Positions 8,885 to 17,824 are shown, counted from the first letter of the stretch. The stretch is DNA of 64,000 bases from Trichomonas vaginalis G3 (GCF_026262505.1 NC_067204.1:7473797-7537796); one strand, 5' to 3'. Notes: generated by a model not told the origin, from the letters alone. A program made the numbers and translations.

Positions 8885-10123
8885 ATGACTATTGCTGCAT
8901 ATGCGTATGAAACAAATGAAGCAAGAAGAGCACATGAACTAGTAAACGAAAACTCAACTTTAACCATTGAAGGCAATGATTTAGTCATTGACGATGGAAA
9001 AACTAAAAAAGTCATTGATTTCGATACTTTTAACACTTATGACCCATTCATTACAACAAGCAAGGTTCCTATCATAAATGATGGAACGGTGCAATATATA
9101 AATTCTACAGTAGATGCCTCATTAGTGAAAGTATTAAATGTTCTCATTGAATTGTTAAAGAGCTTTCGATTTGACGACAACATTAAATGCCTAAAGAATT
9201 TAGTCATGAATGAGAAACAAATTCTTGGCGTTGCTGGTAGCAGTAATGATGTACACCTTATGACATTAGAATATTATAACGAACATAAAGATGAACTGAA
9301 AGGAGAGAAGGGTGACACCGGACCTCAAGGACCACAAGGAATACAAGGAATACAAGGACCTCAAGGCGAAAACGGTTTGGATGGAAAGGATGGAAAGGAT
9401 GGAAAAACTGCTAAATCATGGATATGGGACCTTATAAATACTGGTTTAACAGCTGCTTCATATGGAGTTCTTCAATACCAAATCGGAAAGATATGGGCAG
9501 TACTTGGTGAAGAAGTTTTAAATGACGTTAAAAATGCTTTGAACTTCATTTCAAATGGTTCGGATACTATTAAAACTTTATCTGGTTGGATGCAAGAAAC
9601 AAGGAGTCAAATAGATACTGTAAGACGTATAGCAAACAATGCACGTACGGGATTGGATACTTTACGACAAGCACAAAATACACTAAAGGAAGCAAATGAT
9701 ATTCTTGGCTCAGTATCAGACATGCATGAAGATTGGCTTAAAGGTATTGACAAATCTTTAAAAAATCACAGTCAGTCTATTGCTGACTACAAGAAAAGTA
9801 TAGATTTTTTACATAGTGCTATGGACGTACATGATGGAAGCATAAGGAACTTACTTAATGCTAACAATAACTTACCAGGAACTATTAAAGCATTTATAAA
9901 GTCCTTTGTAAAACCCGGTGCTCTAACATTTAGGTCTTTGAGAGCAAGAGCATTGAAGTCAAGAGATGCAGAAACTCCAACAGAACCTACAGAAGGAACT
10001 GAAACAACAGAAACTCCAAAGAACCACCAAAACCAACAGCTAATGAAATATTGTTCGAATATTTTCCAAGGTACTCTGTTCTCATTGCATACATTCAAGA
10101 AATACTTAAGAAAGCAGACTTGA
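8885..10123 (+). CDS. Collagen-like stalk / fibre protein (412 aa)
   Basis: Residues 1-135 are a mixed N-terminal domain. From about residue 140 there is a Gly-X-Y stretch (GEKGDTGPQGPQG, then IQG and DGK triplets) of about 12 triplets. This is followed by a hydrophobic patch (INTGLTAASYGVLQYQIG) and a long helical coiled-coil-like region (TLRQAQNTLKEANDILGSV). Collagen triplets flanked by coils are typical of trimeric virus and phage stalks. The gene is followed at once by the fibre gene at 10051, so the pair may make a spike for attachment. The sister gene at 62904 is cut by the window end. Role inferred. Confidence 0.7.
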   Translation: MTIAAYAYETNEARRAHELVNENSTLTIEGNDLVIDDGKTKKVIDFDTFNTYDPFITTSKVPIINDGTVQYINSTVDASLVKVLNVLIELLKSFRFDDNIKCLKNLVMNEKQILGVAGSSNDVHLMTLEYYNEHKDELKGEKGDTGPQGPQGIQGIQGPQGENGLDGKDGKDGKTAKSWIWDLINTGLTAASYGVLQYQIGKIWAVLGEEVLNDVKNALNFISNGSDTIKTLSGWMQETRSQIDTVRRIANNARTGLDTLRQAQNTLKEANDILGSVSDMHEDWLKGIDKSLKNHSQSIADYKKSIDFLHSAMDVHDGSIRNLLNANNNLPGTIKAFIKSFVKPGALTFRSLRARALKSRDAETPTEPTEGTETTETPKNHQNQQLMKYCSNIFQGTLFSLHTFKKYLRKQT

Positions 10124-11691
10124 CTTTAGGAGATGATGAAAGTTCTGTATATCTTTCGTTCCAGTTTCAAATAGCAGAACTTTTGAGACAGATATGCTTA
10201 ATGTATGACAACATCTCTGATTTCACAAGATATGATGACGACCATGACCCCGAACACGGTGAAGAAGAAGTTTTACAAACATCCATTAAGACAGGAAAGG
10301 TTTTAACTCAAAGTCTCATTATTGACACCAAAGATGGCGAAGTGGACGTTCTTCAAGAGCTGAAGAAAAATACTTCTTCGGGAGGTGGTGGTAGGCATGA
10401 ACTTGAAATAAATGAGATAGAAGAGAAATTAGCCGAAAAAGCAGATAAAGAACATAAACACAATATCTCCGATATAAATGAACTTCAAGCTACATTAAAT
10501 AGTAAAGCAGATAAAAATGAACTTGACGCAATGAACAAAGTTTTGAAATCTCATAAACACAATATCTCCGATATAAATGAACTTCAAGCTACATTAAATA
10601 GTAAAGCGGACAAGAACCATGTTCATTATATAACTTCAGACGAACAGATTATAACGGACTACCATGGATATTTAACACGAAGTGATGAAGCGAAGACAAA
10701 AAATGTTAATGAAAGAAGATATAAATACATTCGTGCTAAAGGTTATGACATAAGCTGTACTGTACAGTATGATGTAGCTAAAGCACCAGAAGCATTTGGT
10801 TATACCGGTGAAATTTATGCCTCTACTTTCAATGTTAACGGTGTACTAGTTGAACCAAGATTTACTTTGAGAGTTAAGTCAAAAATAACGTTTGAAGATG
10901 CTATTAAAAGTAAAGCTGACAAAGTTGAACTCGAAGCAATGAACAAAGTTTTGAAATCTCATAAACACAACATCTCCGATATAAATGAACTTCAAGCTAC
11001 ATTAGACAGTAAAGCTGACAAGAACCATACACATAAATCCTTCACTACTGTTAGAGCAGACGACATAATATTGAACTATACCCTTGGTTCAAGTGCACCT
11101 TTAGAGAATCCAAGTACAAGCGTAAAAGATACACTAAACTCCTTAAATAACAAATGTATGAATATCGAAGGTCATGTCAGAAACTTTGAAACACATGAAC
11201 TACCAGCAATGTTAGATAAAAAAGCAGACAAAACAGAGCTTCAAACATTAAAGACTCAGATTCTTGAAACATTATATCCTATAGGCTCTATTTATACGTC
11301 AATGAACTCAACAAATCCAGCAACAGTTTTAGGTTTTGGTAAGTGGGAACAGATTGTAGACAAATTCTTATATTGTACTAAAAGTTCAAAACAAGCCGGA
11401 GGTTCAAAGAAAATTACAGAAGCAAACCTTCCACCGCACACTCATACAGGAACTACAAACTTTTCTGGCGACCATAGCCACTCATTAAGAGACCACCCAT
11501 TATACAACTCAGAGTATGAAGCTGGCAATGATGTTTTATCTCCATCTTATAACAATGCAGCAAAAAAGACTTTTCGACAAACTGAACCAGGAGGAAATCA
11601 TGTCCATACTTTCACAACAAATCCAACAGGTTCGGGTGCAGATTATATGCCACCATTTATGACTGTATTCGCATGGTATAGAGTTCAATGA
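10051..11691 (+). CDS. Phage-type fibre protein with HxH motifs (546 aa)
   Basis: Three copies of a repeat HKHNISDINELQATL-x-SKADK lie in the first 300 residues, the same style as the H-x-H...D-I-x-x-L...KAD-K repeats of phage tail fibres. The C-terminal 130 residues carry the phage-fibre head signature: LYPIGSIYTSMNSTNPA, then GFGKWEQIVDKFLY, then HTHTG, HSHS and HVH pairs, ending YMPPFMTVFAWYRVQ. HxH pairs of this kind bind metal along trimeric phage fibre tips. A related protein is coded in Maverick C at 54187-57652. Likely a receptor-binding fibre. Confidence 0.75.
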   Translation: MFEYFPRYSVLIAYIQEILKKADLTLGDDESSVYLSFQFQIAELLRQICLMYDNISDFTRYDDDHDPEHGEEEVLQTSIKTGKVLTQSLIIDTKDGEVDVLQELKKNTSSGGGGRHELEINEIEEKLAEKADKEHKHNISDINELQATLNSKADKNELDAMNKVLKSHKHNISDINELQATLNSKADKNHVHYITSDEQIITDYHGYLTRSDEAKTKNVNERRYKYIRAKGYDISCTVQYDVAKAPEAFGYTGEIYASTFNVNGVLVEPRFTLRVKSKITFEDAIKSKADKVELEAMNKVLKSHKHNISDINELQATLDSKADKNHTHKSFTTVRADDIILNYTLGSSAPLENPSTSVKDTLNSLNNKCMNIEGHVRNFETHELPAMLDKKADKTELQTLKTQILETLYPIGSIYTSMNSTNPATVLGFGKWEQIVDKFLYCTKSSKQAGGSKKITEANLPPHTHTGTTNFSGDHSHSLRDHPLYNSEYEAGNDVLSPSYNNAAKKTFRQTEPGGNHVHTFTTNPTGSGADYMPPFMTVFAWYRVQ

Positions 11692-11731
11692 ACGCGCTTG
11701 AGCCTAGAATAAAATCTTTAACTTTACATAA

Positions 11732-12817
11732 ATGAGCTTGAAAGAAGTATTCGAACAACATCCATGGAGGTCATTTAAGAAGTTCAATGAAGCTGCAAAG
11801 AGTTGGGGATTTACTAACAGAGCTGAAGTTAAAAAGTTCTTTGACAAAAATGTTGTACATCAAACAAAAATAAACCCTTACGACTACTTTTTACCAATTT
11901 ACTCCAACGCTCCTGACGCATACCAATTTGACACTCTCATTCAAAGCAGAAAAGGAGGACATAAACCATTCCTCATCTTCATAAATGTTAACACTCGTAA
12001 AGCATATGCATATCCAATGAAAAATAAAGGAACTCGTGAAGTGTTAAGAGTTTTACAAAAGTTTGTAGCAGAACATAACCCAAGTACTTTAACATCAGAC
12101 CAAGACAGTGCATACCTCAGCAATGAAATCACAGAATTTCTCATTAAGCATAACATAACTCACTACACTACTGAAGACCATAACCATAACATACTCGGCA
12201 TCATAAACCGCTTCATAAGGACTCTCAGAGATTTAAACCAAGAGCGAGACTTTACCGAAGAAACAATGAAACATTTTCTCGAAGTATATAATTCCTCAAC
12301 ACATTCTACAACAGGACATACACCAAATTCAATGACACAACAACAAGAAGAAAAGTATATACAAAAGAAACGAAGCCAAACACAAAATATCAGAAATTCA
12401 ACACAATTTACCCTCATTCCTGGTACAAAAGTTCGTGTAGTTCTTGACGACAAACCGTTGACAAAGAAACGTTTAAGGTTAAGTCGAAATTATTATATCG
12501 TAGACTCTACGCAAGGTAATGGATATCTTATAAAAGCTGCCGACGACTCTATTGCGTTTTATCCTCGACATAAATTAGTCGAAAGTAGTAATGGCAAACT
12601 TGCTGAAACCATTGACGAAGCAAAGCGAGGAGTGGTTATTGAAATACTTGGCTATAACACAAACGATGACACTTATAAAGTAAGATATGAAGGAGGCGTT
12701 GAAGATGTTATACCATCTAAGAACTTGAGAGAGTCGAAGCCAACACATCTGGGACCATTAGAGCGGGAGTACTGGAAAGACAAAAATATGCCAGAAAGAA
12801 TAAGAAAATTCTTCTAA
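11732..12817 (+). CDS. Retroviral-type integrase of Maverick A (361 aa)
   Basis: A complete 361-aa frame. The catalytic core is an RNase-H fold of the retroviral integrase family, with Asp in QFDTL (residue 67) and LTSDQDSAY (Asp 123), then the helix ILGIINRFIRTLRDL. The N-terminus lacks a clear zinc-binding HHCC module. After the core come a basic segment and, near residues 300-340, a chromodomain-like stretch (YKVRYEGGVEDVIPSKNL). Polinton integrases join the element ends to host DNA and make 5-6 bp duplications, as seen at TCCGAG. A shorter relative is at 53231-54190. Confidence 0.85.
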   Translation: MSLKEVFEQHPWRSFKKFNEAAKSWGFTNRAEVKKFFDKNVVHQTKINPYDYFLPIYSNAPDAYQFDTLIQSRKGGHKPFLIFINVNTRKAYAYPMKNKGTREVLRVLQKFVAEHNPSTLTSDQDSAYLSNEITEFLIKHNITHYTTEDHNHNILGIINRFIRTLRDLNQERDFTEETMKHFLEVYNSSTHSTTGHTPNSMTQQQEEKYIQKKRSQTQNIRNSTQFTLIPGTKVRVVLDDKPLTKKRLRLSRNYYIVDSTQGNGYLIKAADDSIAFYPRHKLVESSNGKLAETIDEAKRGVVIEILGYNTNDDTYKVRYEGGVEDVIPSKNLRESKPTHLGPLEREYWKDKNMPERIRKFF

Positions 12818-12856
12818 ACTTTTTCATTAGATGTAAATCAGACAAAAATAATGTTT

Positions 12857-12905
12857 AGGTGAAGAGGTGAGATCTCACCTGTTTTTTCACCTCTTTTTTC
12901 ACCCC
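12857..12905. promoter_or_regulatory. Palindromic control site, GGTGA type
   Basis: AGGTGAGATCTCACCT (12865-12880) is preceded by TTAGGTGAAG and followed by TTTTTTCACC twice. It lies between the integrase stop and the KilA-N gene, in the upstream region of the latter. Confidence 0.7.
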
Positions 12906-12936
12906 GTGAATTTTCATGAATTTTCCCGAAATAAAA

Positions 12937-12990
12937 AATAAAGTTAGTTTTATTTTTTTTTATTTTTTTATTTTGTATGTAAAGACAATA
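12937..12990 (+). promoter_or_regulatory. T-rich leader before KilA-N gene
   Basis: AATAAAGTTAGTTTTATT, then uninterrupted T/A tract, then ATTTTGTATGTAAAGAC directly before the ATG. Almost the same leader stands before 13821, 16237, 49125 (minus strand) and the fossil near 35020, so it is likely a shared promoter of one gene class. Confidence 0.55.
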
Positions 12991-13656
12991 ATGTCAGTCG
13001 AAGCAAAAACATTCACGAACAAATCTAATGGTGAAACATTCACAAAAGGCACTTATAACGGTATTGAAGTCTTACGTAGAGACAAGGATGGTTACATTAA
13101 TGCAACAAAGATGGCGAGAGAAGCAGGAAAGTTAAACCATTTAAACAGATTTCTCAATAGTGCTAAAATGCAGGAAATTCTTGAGTTTTGGTTGAAAGAA
13201 TACGGTCGAGCCAAAAGTGGCTCAACCTCAAAACAAGCATTTTATGAGCTTACTAAGGGCGTTATGAATGAATTCAAAGGTATTTACATACATGCTGACC
13301 TCGTTCATTTTGTTGCTGAATGGTGCTCTGTAAAGTATGCATTTTATGTCAAAGATATTATGGACTCCATAGACAAGAAAGTTCATGAGAAGTTAGATGA
13401 AGAAGAACTCGAAGATACAGTGGAGAATGCTAAACCTTTGTTCGAAGAAGAAGTTGGAAAAATGTGTGAAAAACAATTAGAACATGAACGTGAGATATAT
13501 TATGGTTATAGAGATTCTCCATACGAACTAGACCAATGGGAACAAGAAGATTTAAAGAGAGAATTTAGAGAATATGAACTCGCTAAGATAGCATTTGAAG
13601 CTGCAGAAAAGAAGTTAAAAGTTTGGGGTCGTTTTGTACAAAAATATTGTGAGTAA
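12991..13656 (+). CDS. KilA-N domain DNA-binding protein (221 aa)
   Basis: The ATG at 12991 (MSVEAKTFTNKSNGETF) is chosen because the conserved T-rich leader ends there, although the frame is open from 12916. Residues about 20-125 form a KilA-N domain: GTYNGIEVLRRDKDGYINAT, then KMAREAGKLNHLNRFL, then IYIHADLVHFVAEWCSVKYA. KilA-N domains are DNA-binding modules found in phages and large DNA viruses. The rest is a charged helical tail. As a DNA-binding protein flanked by palindromic sites, it is a natural candidate to bind them, but this is only inference. Confidence 0.85.
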   Translation: MSVEAKTFTNKSNGETFTKGTYNGIEVLRRDKDGYINATKMAREAGKLNHLNRFLNSAKMQEILEFWLKEYGRAKSGSTSKQAFYELTKGVMNEFKGIYIHADLVHFVAEWCSVKYAFYVKDIMDSIDKKVHEKLDEEELEDTVENAKPLFEEEVGKMCEKQLEHEREIYYGYRDSPYELDQWEQEDLKREFREYELAKIAFEAAEKKLKVWGRFVQKYCE

Positions 13657-13701
13657 ATGAACCATTTATTTTTATTGAATTCACCAAAAAATATAATGTT
13701 T

Positions 13702-13737
13702 AGGTGAAGAGGTGAGATCTCACCTGTTTTTTCACCC
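13702..13737. promoter_or_regulatory. Palindromic control site, GGTGA type
   Basis: AGGTGAGATCTCACCT (13710-13725) with flanking TAGGTGAAG and a single TTTTTTCACCC. Upstream of the 13821 gene. The following bases CGTGAATTTTCATGAATTT are shared with the site at 12857 and with the degenerate copy near 34886. Confidence 0.7.
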
Positions 13738-13765
13738 TCGTGAATTTTCATGAATTTCCTTAAGA

Positions 13766-13820
13766 TAGAAAAAATAAAGTTAGTTTTATTTTTTTTATTT
13801 TTTTATTTTGTATAAAAGAT
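13766..13820 (+). promoter_or_regulatory. T-rich leader before the 13821 gene
   Basis: Same leader type as at 12937: AAAATAAAGTTAGTTTTATT, a T tract, then TTTTATTTTGTATAAAAG and the ATG. Confidence 0.5.
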
Positions 13821-14468
13821 ATGATTTCAACAATCGGCACAACAACAATTCAAGCCGCGAACGGCGGGACTCTGTCCACAACAACAGCACCAAACTCGTT
13901 AGTCATGAATCCTACGTCAATGTTAGTAGAGATGAAAAACTTCATTCCTTCTTCATATACTTTTGAAACAGAAATCCAGAAGATAAAGCAAGAACTTTTA
14001 ACAAGTACTTTAGACTGTAGTGCGAAAGATGAAACAAATGAAGAATATCTTTATGAAATGCAGGACATTATTGACCATTTACCCAAATTGCCTGAAATCC
14101 AACAACAAAAACTCACTATTCCTGAATTCGACGAAATTGAAGTGAAACCAACTGACTCAGTAGAAATAAAGAAGTTCATACGTAAAGTAAATTATGAATT
14201 CCTTGGTTTTCATTGCAACCATAAGGTTATGGACAAAGATTGCGACATGGTATATAAGAATGTTTCTGACATATATAAATCTGAAGAATTTAAGACTTAC
14301 GATAACTTTGTTTCATTAGTTGCAAAATGTGTTTGGGAAATAAGAGATAAAGATAGAAGAGGCAAAGTATGGAACGAACAAATAAGACCCGCTATGTTTG
14401 AGATGAAGAAAACCATTGACGCCTTAGTTGTTTTAGCTGGTTTTATTTCAATGTATAACGCAAAATGA
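13821..14468 (+). CDS. Unknown Maverick protein (215 aa)
   Basis: Starts MISTIGTTTIQAANGGTLST (low-complexity Thr-rich), then a mostly helical charged body (EFDEIEVKPTDSVEIKKFIR) with scattered Cys/His (FHCNHKVMDKDCDMV). No known domain recognised. The stop overlaps the next gene's ATG by 4 bp (ATGA), implying coupled expression. A worn copy of this gene pair lies at about 35020-35900, which shows the order is a stable cassette. Confidence 0.65.
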   Translation: MISTIGTTTIQAANGGTLSTTTAPNSLVMNPTSMLVEMKNFIPSSYTFETEIQKIKQELLTSTLDCSAKDETNEEYLYEMQDIIDHLPKLPEIQQQKLTIPEFDEIEVKPTDSVEIKKFIRKVNYEFLGFHCNHKVMDKDCDMVYKNVSDIYKSEEFKTYDNFVSLVAKCVWEIRDKDRRGKVWNEQIRPAMFEMKKTIDALVVLAGFISMYNAK

Positions 14469-14710
14469 ACCCGCAATGTTCAAAATGTAAGGCAGCAATT
14501 AGGAAATATAACTACTCAGTCAAAGAGATAGAAAGAATGAGAAACGACTATGCAGACTTAAAGAAAGAAGCAGAAAAGCCAGCAGAAGATAAAATGAACA
14601 TGTTAGAATTTCTGAACAAAAACTATCCAACAGCAGAAGATTTCCTTCTATCTGACGTCAAGAAGAAGTATAAAGAACCTTCGGTATTGTTAAAACTTTT
14701 GACATACTGA
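14465..14710 (+). CDS. Small coiled-coil protein with CxxC (81 aa)
   Basis: MNPQCSKCKAAIRKYNYSVK opens with a C-x-x-C pair, followed by a charged coiled-coil helix (EIERMRNDYADLKKEAEKP). The single CxxC could be half a zinc site in a dimer. Overlaps the preceding gene by 4 bp. Function unknown. Confidence 0.6.
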   Translation: MNPQCSKCKAAIRKYNYSVKEIERMRNDYADLKKEAEKPAEDKMNMLEFLNKNYPTAEDFLLSDVKKKYKEPSVLLKLLTY

Positions 14711-14793
14711 CAGAAGAAATAGAAGCTACGAAATTGTTTAGGATTTCAAATATACATCGTACAATTCATGTAAAACGCTTGTGAAAAAACTGG

Positions 14794-14829
14794 GGTGAAA
14801 AAAGAGGTGAGATCTCACCTCTTCACCTA
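14794..14829. promoter_or_regulatory. Palindromic control site, GGTGA type
   Basis: GGGGTGAAAAAAG, then AGGTGAGATCTCACCT (14805-14820), then CTTCACCTAA. Same parts as the other sites but in the opposite orientation. Upstream of the gene at 14853. Confidence 0.7.
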
Positions 14830-14852
14830 AACATTATTTTTGCTTTAATTAA

Positions 14853-15347
14853 ATGCTTTCCGGAAACGTCGATGAAAATCATATGGACAAATTATATGAA
14901 AAAATTAATAATGATTACCCCTCATTAACCAGGGAAATGACGGATTCTATAGTTCGTAAATTCGATGAAATACAGGATATGTGGTTCGACAGATTCGACA
15001 TGAACGATAAGGAAAAGAGAAAGAACGATAACAATTTACTTACTAAAAGAATCCTAAAATCTAAAATAGGTGAAGCTTCAACATTTAACACAGTACATAA
15101 CTTTTACACCGCTGTTTATATTTTCAATAATTTATTTAACGATGAACGAGAAAGAAAAAGTATGTTTAACGGAAGAAATGAATATGATTTTATCCTTTGT
15201 GCTGTTCGGGATGTTGACATGAAACTAAAGAAAATATTCTTATTACAAGATGACACGGTTGAAGATGAAGTCAATGAGTTTTTAAATCGTGATTTAAATG
15301 AAATTGATGAAGTTATGACCGAATGTTATAAAAAGTTCAAGGGGTGA
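14853..15347 (+). CDS. Unknown helical protein (164 aa)
   Basis: MLSGNVDENHMDKLYEKINN start, charged and helical throughout, acidic C-terminus (EVNEFLNRDLNEIDEVM). No family recognised. It lies between two palindromic sites, and its stop codon TGA is part of the GGGGTGAAAA word of the following site. Confidence 0.6.
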   Translation: MLSGNVDENHMDKLYEKINNDYPSLTREMTDSIVRKFDEIQDMWFDRFDMNDKEKRKNDNNLLTKRILKSKIGEASTFNTVHNFYTAVYIFNNLFNDERERKSMFNGRNEYDFILCAVRDVDMKLKKIFLLQDDTVEDEVNEFLNRDLNEIDEVMTECYKKFKG

Positions 15348-15390
15348 AAAATTAGGTGAAAAATTAGGTGAGATCTCACCTCTTCACCTA
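15341..15390. promoter_or_regulatory. Palindromic control site, GGTGA type
   Basis: GGGGTGAAAAATT and AGGTGAAAAATT lead to AGGTGAGATCTCACCT (15366-15381) and CTTCACCTAA. It sits at the 3' side of the gene at 14853 and is followed by a 400-bp gene-free stretch. Confidence 0.65.
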
Positions 15391-15639
15391 AATTATATTT
15401 TTGTTCAAAGCTTCCACGAGAGAAAAGATTCCTCATTCGCTAAGGATTCCAAAAATGAAAAAATCATTGATTTCGGCTGAGAAAAAACAGCAAAACCCTT
15501 CTTCCACGGGAACAAAGAAATAAAGAAGAAATAAAGAAGAAATAAAGTAAATTTTTTATTTATTCCCGTGGAAATAGAGCACTTTTATGACACTTTTTAT
15601 TCACGACAAACAAGACAAACAAAGAAAATAAGAAAATAC
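15391..15639. other. Gene-free spacer
   Basis: No coding frame seen. It contains short direct repeats AAATAAAGAAG (about 15518-15545) and two copies of CCACGGGAA/TTCCCGTGG forming an inverted pair around them (about 15503 and 15563), a weak stem with a long loop. Confidence 0.4.
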
Positions 15640-15720
15640 GGCGCTGTCGCGGTTCGAACCACAGACTCTTGACCCCTCCATAACACCACCTTAGACCACT
15701 GTGCTACGTAGCCTGTCGAC
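15640..15720 (-). other. tRNA-like sequence with pol III A and B boxes
   Basis: On the minus strand the sequence has a perfect A box TAGCACAGTGG (15706-15696) and a B box GGTTCGAACC (15660-15651), about 36 bp apart. The T-arm can pair as TGTGG/CCGCG around TTCGAA, one base short of a normal loop. The acceptor and anticodon stems do not pair well, so it is not a normal tRNA gene. It may be a tRNA-derived fossil, a pol III promoter, or an integration remnant. Confidence 0.4.
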
Positions 15721-15754
15721 ATAAGATTTTATAAATTGCATATTTGACGTAAAT

Positions 15755-16129
15755 TTATTTCCATCTAGCTTCCCACCGCATAAGATATTCATACGTGTTT
15801 GTAAGACATTCATTAAAATTCTTTTCTATTGCATCTAATCTTGCGTTATTTTTTTCAATAGCTTGTCTGTATTCTTCATCATCTCCAGCAGTGTTTGGGT
15901 CTTCACGTTTAAAATATTCATTGTTAACCAATTTTTTATCTACAAATTTTATTAGTGTTTGATTCACTTCGTTATGATAACGGTCATATTCTTTCAATAC
16001 GTAAGTGAAGACAAAATGCGTCGTACCTTCAATCTTAAAGCTTAAAGAACTTTCAACACAGTTTTGAGGGTCTGTCAGTGCGTCAATGAGATAGTATTCG
16101 AAGTCAGTCAATAATCTTTTTAAAGTCAT
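15755..16129 (-). CDS. Unknown Maverick protein (124 aa)
   Basis: MTLKRLLTDFEYYLIDALTD start. A strand-rich first half (SFKIEGTTHFVFTYVLKEYD) is followed by a helical, charged second half (AIEKNNARLDAIEKNF). No domain recognised. Minus strand, divergent from the KilA-N gene at 16237, with a 107-bp gap holding the T-rich leader of that gene. Confidence 0.55.
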   Translation of the reverse strand: MTLKRLLTDFEYYLIDALTDPQNCVESSLSFKIEGTTHFVFTYVLKEYDRYHNEVNQTLIKFVDKKLVNNEYFKREDPNTAGDDEEYRQAIEKNNARLDAIEKNFNECLTNTYEYLMRWEARWK

Positions 16130-16177
16130 TTCATACAGGATAAAATTTAATGTTGTGAAGAAATAGTGTTTATCTCA

Positions 16178-16236
16178 GAAAAAATAACGCTAATTTTATT
16201 TTTATTTATTTTTTTATTTTGTATGTAAAGACAGTA
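16178..16236 (+). promoter_or_regulatory. T-rich leader before second KilA-N gene
   Basis: AAAATAACGCTAATTTTATT, a T/A tract, then ATTTTGTATGTAAAGACAG and ATG. Same architecture as the leader at 12937; no palindromic GGTGA site accompanies it here. Confidence 0.5.
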
Positions 16237-17062
16237 ATGACAACATTAGAGAACACAACAACTGCTATCGTTCATGAAGCCATAAATGAAGAATATGAGT
16301 ACATACAGTATAACAAACAACTCCGTCTCATTCGTTCAGTCAAAGACGATATGTACCAAATGCAAAGTATAATGAATGCTCTTCGTTCTACAAAGCAAGC
16401 ATATCATTGGTTTGAAAACCAACAGACAAAAGAACTTTTAGAAGAATTTCCTCATATGTTTGCTACCCTCGGAAAACCGAGGGAAGAGATTCCGTACGAA
16501 AATCGCAAGAATTTGGCACCTGGTTTGAAAGGTTATTATGTTCATAGACTTTTAGTAAATGCTGTTGCAATGTGGGCTTCACCTCGTTATGCTTGTTATA
16601 TTTTCATGATGTTAGATGAACTATATAAAGCAGAACGCGAACAGATGGAAAAGAAACTTCAAGCAAAAGATGAAGTCATTGAATCCAAAGACAAAAGCAT
16701 ACAGAAAAGAATACCGCGTTCAGTACCAAAAGGAAAGGAAAAGAACTATAAGTATATGATTATACTGAAGAGATGGAAAATGAAGAAGACAGAGATATGG
16801 TTATGTTGCATTTAGTCAGAAGAAACAACAAAAGCTTTTATGACCTTGCTAAGATTTACAAATCTGACAGAAACTGGTTCTATCGTGAAAACTTACCGAT
16901 TTCAATGACACCGAATGAGCAAATAAAGGAAATTGTCAAAAATACTCTTCCTCAAACACACTATGACATCAAAGGTTGCAAATACTTACATTCAAAGAAG
17001 ACTTACCATTGTTAAAGGAAAAAATAACAGAGTATTTCGATAACTTCAAAGAGGAAGAATGA
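16237..17062 (+). pseudogene. KilA-N/Bro-like protein, broken
   Basis: The N-terminal domain reads EYEYIQYNKQLRLIRSVKDD, then SMIN-like AYHWFENQQTKELL and a GYYVHRLLVNAVAMWASPRY block, the KilA-N layout of poxvirus and iridovirus Bro-type proteins. A coiled coil follows (EREQMEKKLQAKDEVIESKD). The C-terminal part (MLHLVRRNNKSFYDLAKIYK) resembles the domain that follows KilA-N in large-virus proteins. Start set by the T-rich leader. Broken about once. Confidence 0.7.
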
Positions 17063-17116
17063 AAATCTAAGCTAATTTTATTTTTTTTTATAAAATTTTA
17101 TCTCATATGAAAGAAC

Positions 17117-17332
17117 ATGAATTTAGAATATTCGGAACTCATGACAGAAGAGGAGAACGAACAGCATGTAAAAGATTATGCAAAATTTATGAAGACATAC
17201 AAAGCATTTAAACAATATCTAAATGCTTCTAAAGATTATGCAAAATTTCTGAAGGTATATAAAGCTTATGAAAAAGCGTATGAAAAGTTTATACATTGGG
17301 GAATTGTTGTAAAATATCCATATGAAGACTAA
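17117..17332 (+). CDS. Small repeat protein (71 aa)
   Basis: An internal repeat KDYAKFMKTYKAFKQYLNAS / KDYAKFLKVYKAYEKAYEKF shows duplication of an amphipathic helix. Acidic start (MNLEYSELMTEEENEQHV). A shortened T-rich leader stands at 17068-17110. No family recognised. Confidence 0.5.
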   Translation: MNLEYSELMTEEENEQHVKDYAKFMKTYKAFKQYLNASKDYAKFLKVYKAYEKAYEKFIHWGIVVKYPYED

Positions 17333-17350
17333 CCAAAAATATATTTTTGC

Positions 17351-17824
17351 TTAAATAGCTTCAGGGTCAATTTCTTCAACCATTTCACTTCCTTCGTCAA
17401 TGTCAATTGAAGCTTCTTCAACCTTTGGTAAGAATTTCTGTATAACATCTTTGTTCGTTATTGTCTTCAGAGATGAAGGATAATATTTCACATTTGTTTC
17501 ACCCTTCTTATATTCTTTCTGTTCGGAAAGATTCATAGCAATACTGAAGAAGTCAATGTTAGAGTTCTTTATGACAGTATAATGAGTATCTTTGACATTC
17601 ACGAAGAAACTCTTTTGTTTCAAAACTACTGCTAACTCTTGTGAAGTATAACGTTTGCGGTCAATGACGATAGCTAATGGTCTGACATACTGACCAAACT
17701 TAGATTCTTTCACAAACTTCTTGTTAAAGATAACATTAACGTTTGAAGCATTATTGAACTCATTCTTGATGGCATTAGCGAGAGCATTGTATGAAAAGAA
17801 CTTGCAATCTTGCATGTGTTTCAT
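17351..17824 (-). CDS. Unknown Maverick protein (157 aa)
   Basis: MKHMQDCKFFSYNALANAIK start. An N-terminal helical part and a strand-rich centre (YVRPLAIVIDRKRYTSQELA) precede a strongly acidic tail (IDIDEGSEMVEEIDPEAI). Convergent with the 17117 gene and divergent from the polymerase gene. The acidic tail hints at a DNA-mimic or histone-binding role, but this is speculation. Confidence 0.55.
   Translation of the reverse strand: MKHMQDCKFFSYNALANAIKNEFNNASNVNVIFNKKFVKESKFGQYVRPLAIVIDRKRYTSQELAVVLKQKSFFVNVKDTHYTVIKNSNIDFFSIAMNLSEQKEYKKGETNVKYYPSSLKTITNKDVIQKFLPKVEEASIDIDEGSEMVEEIDPEAI

Noticed and set aside
15640-15720. Functional tRNA gene
   Set aside because: A and B boxes are good but acceptor and anticodon stems do not pair, so only tRNA-like is claimed.
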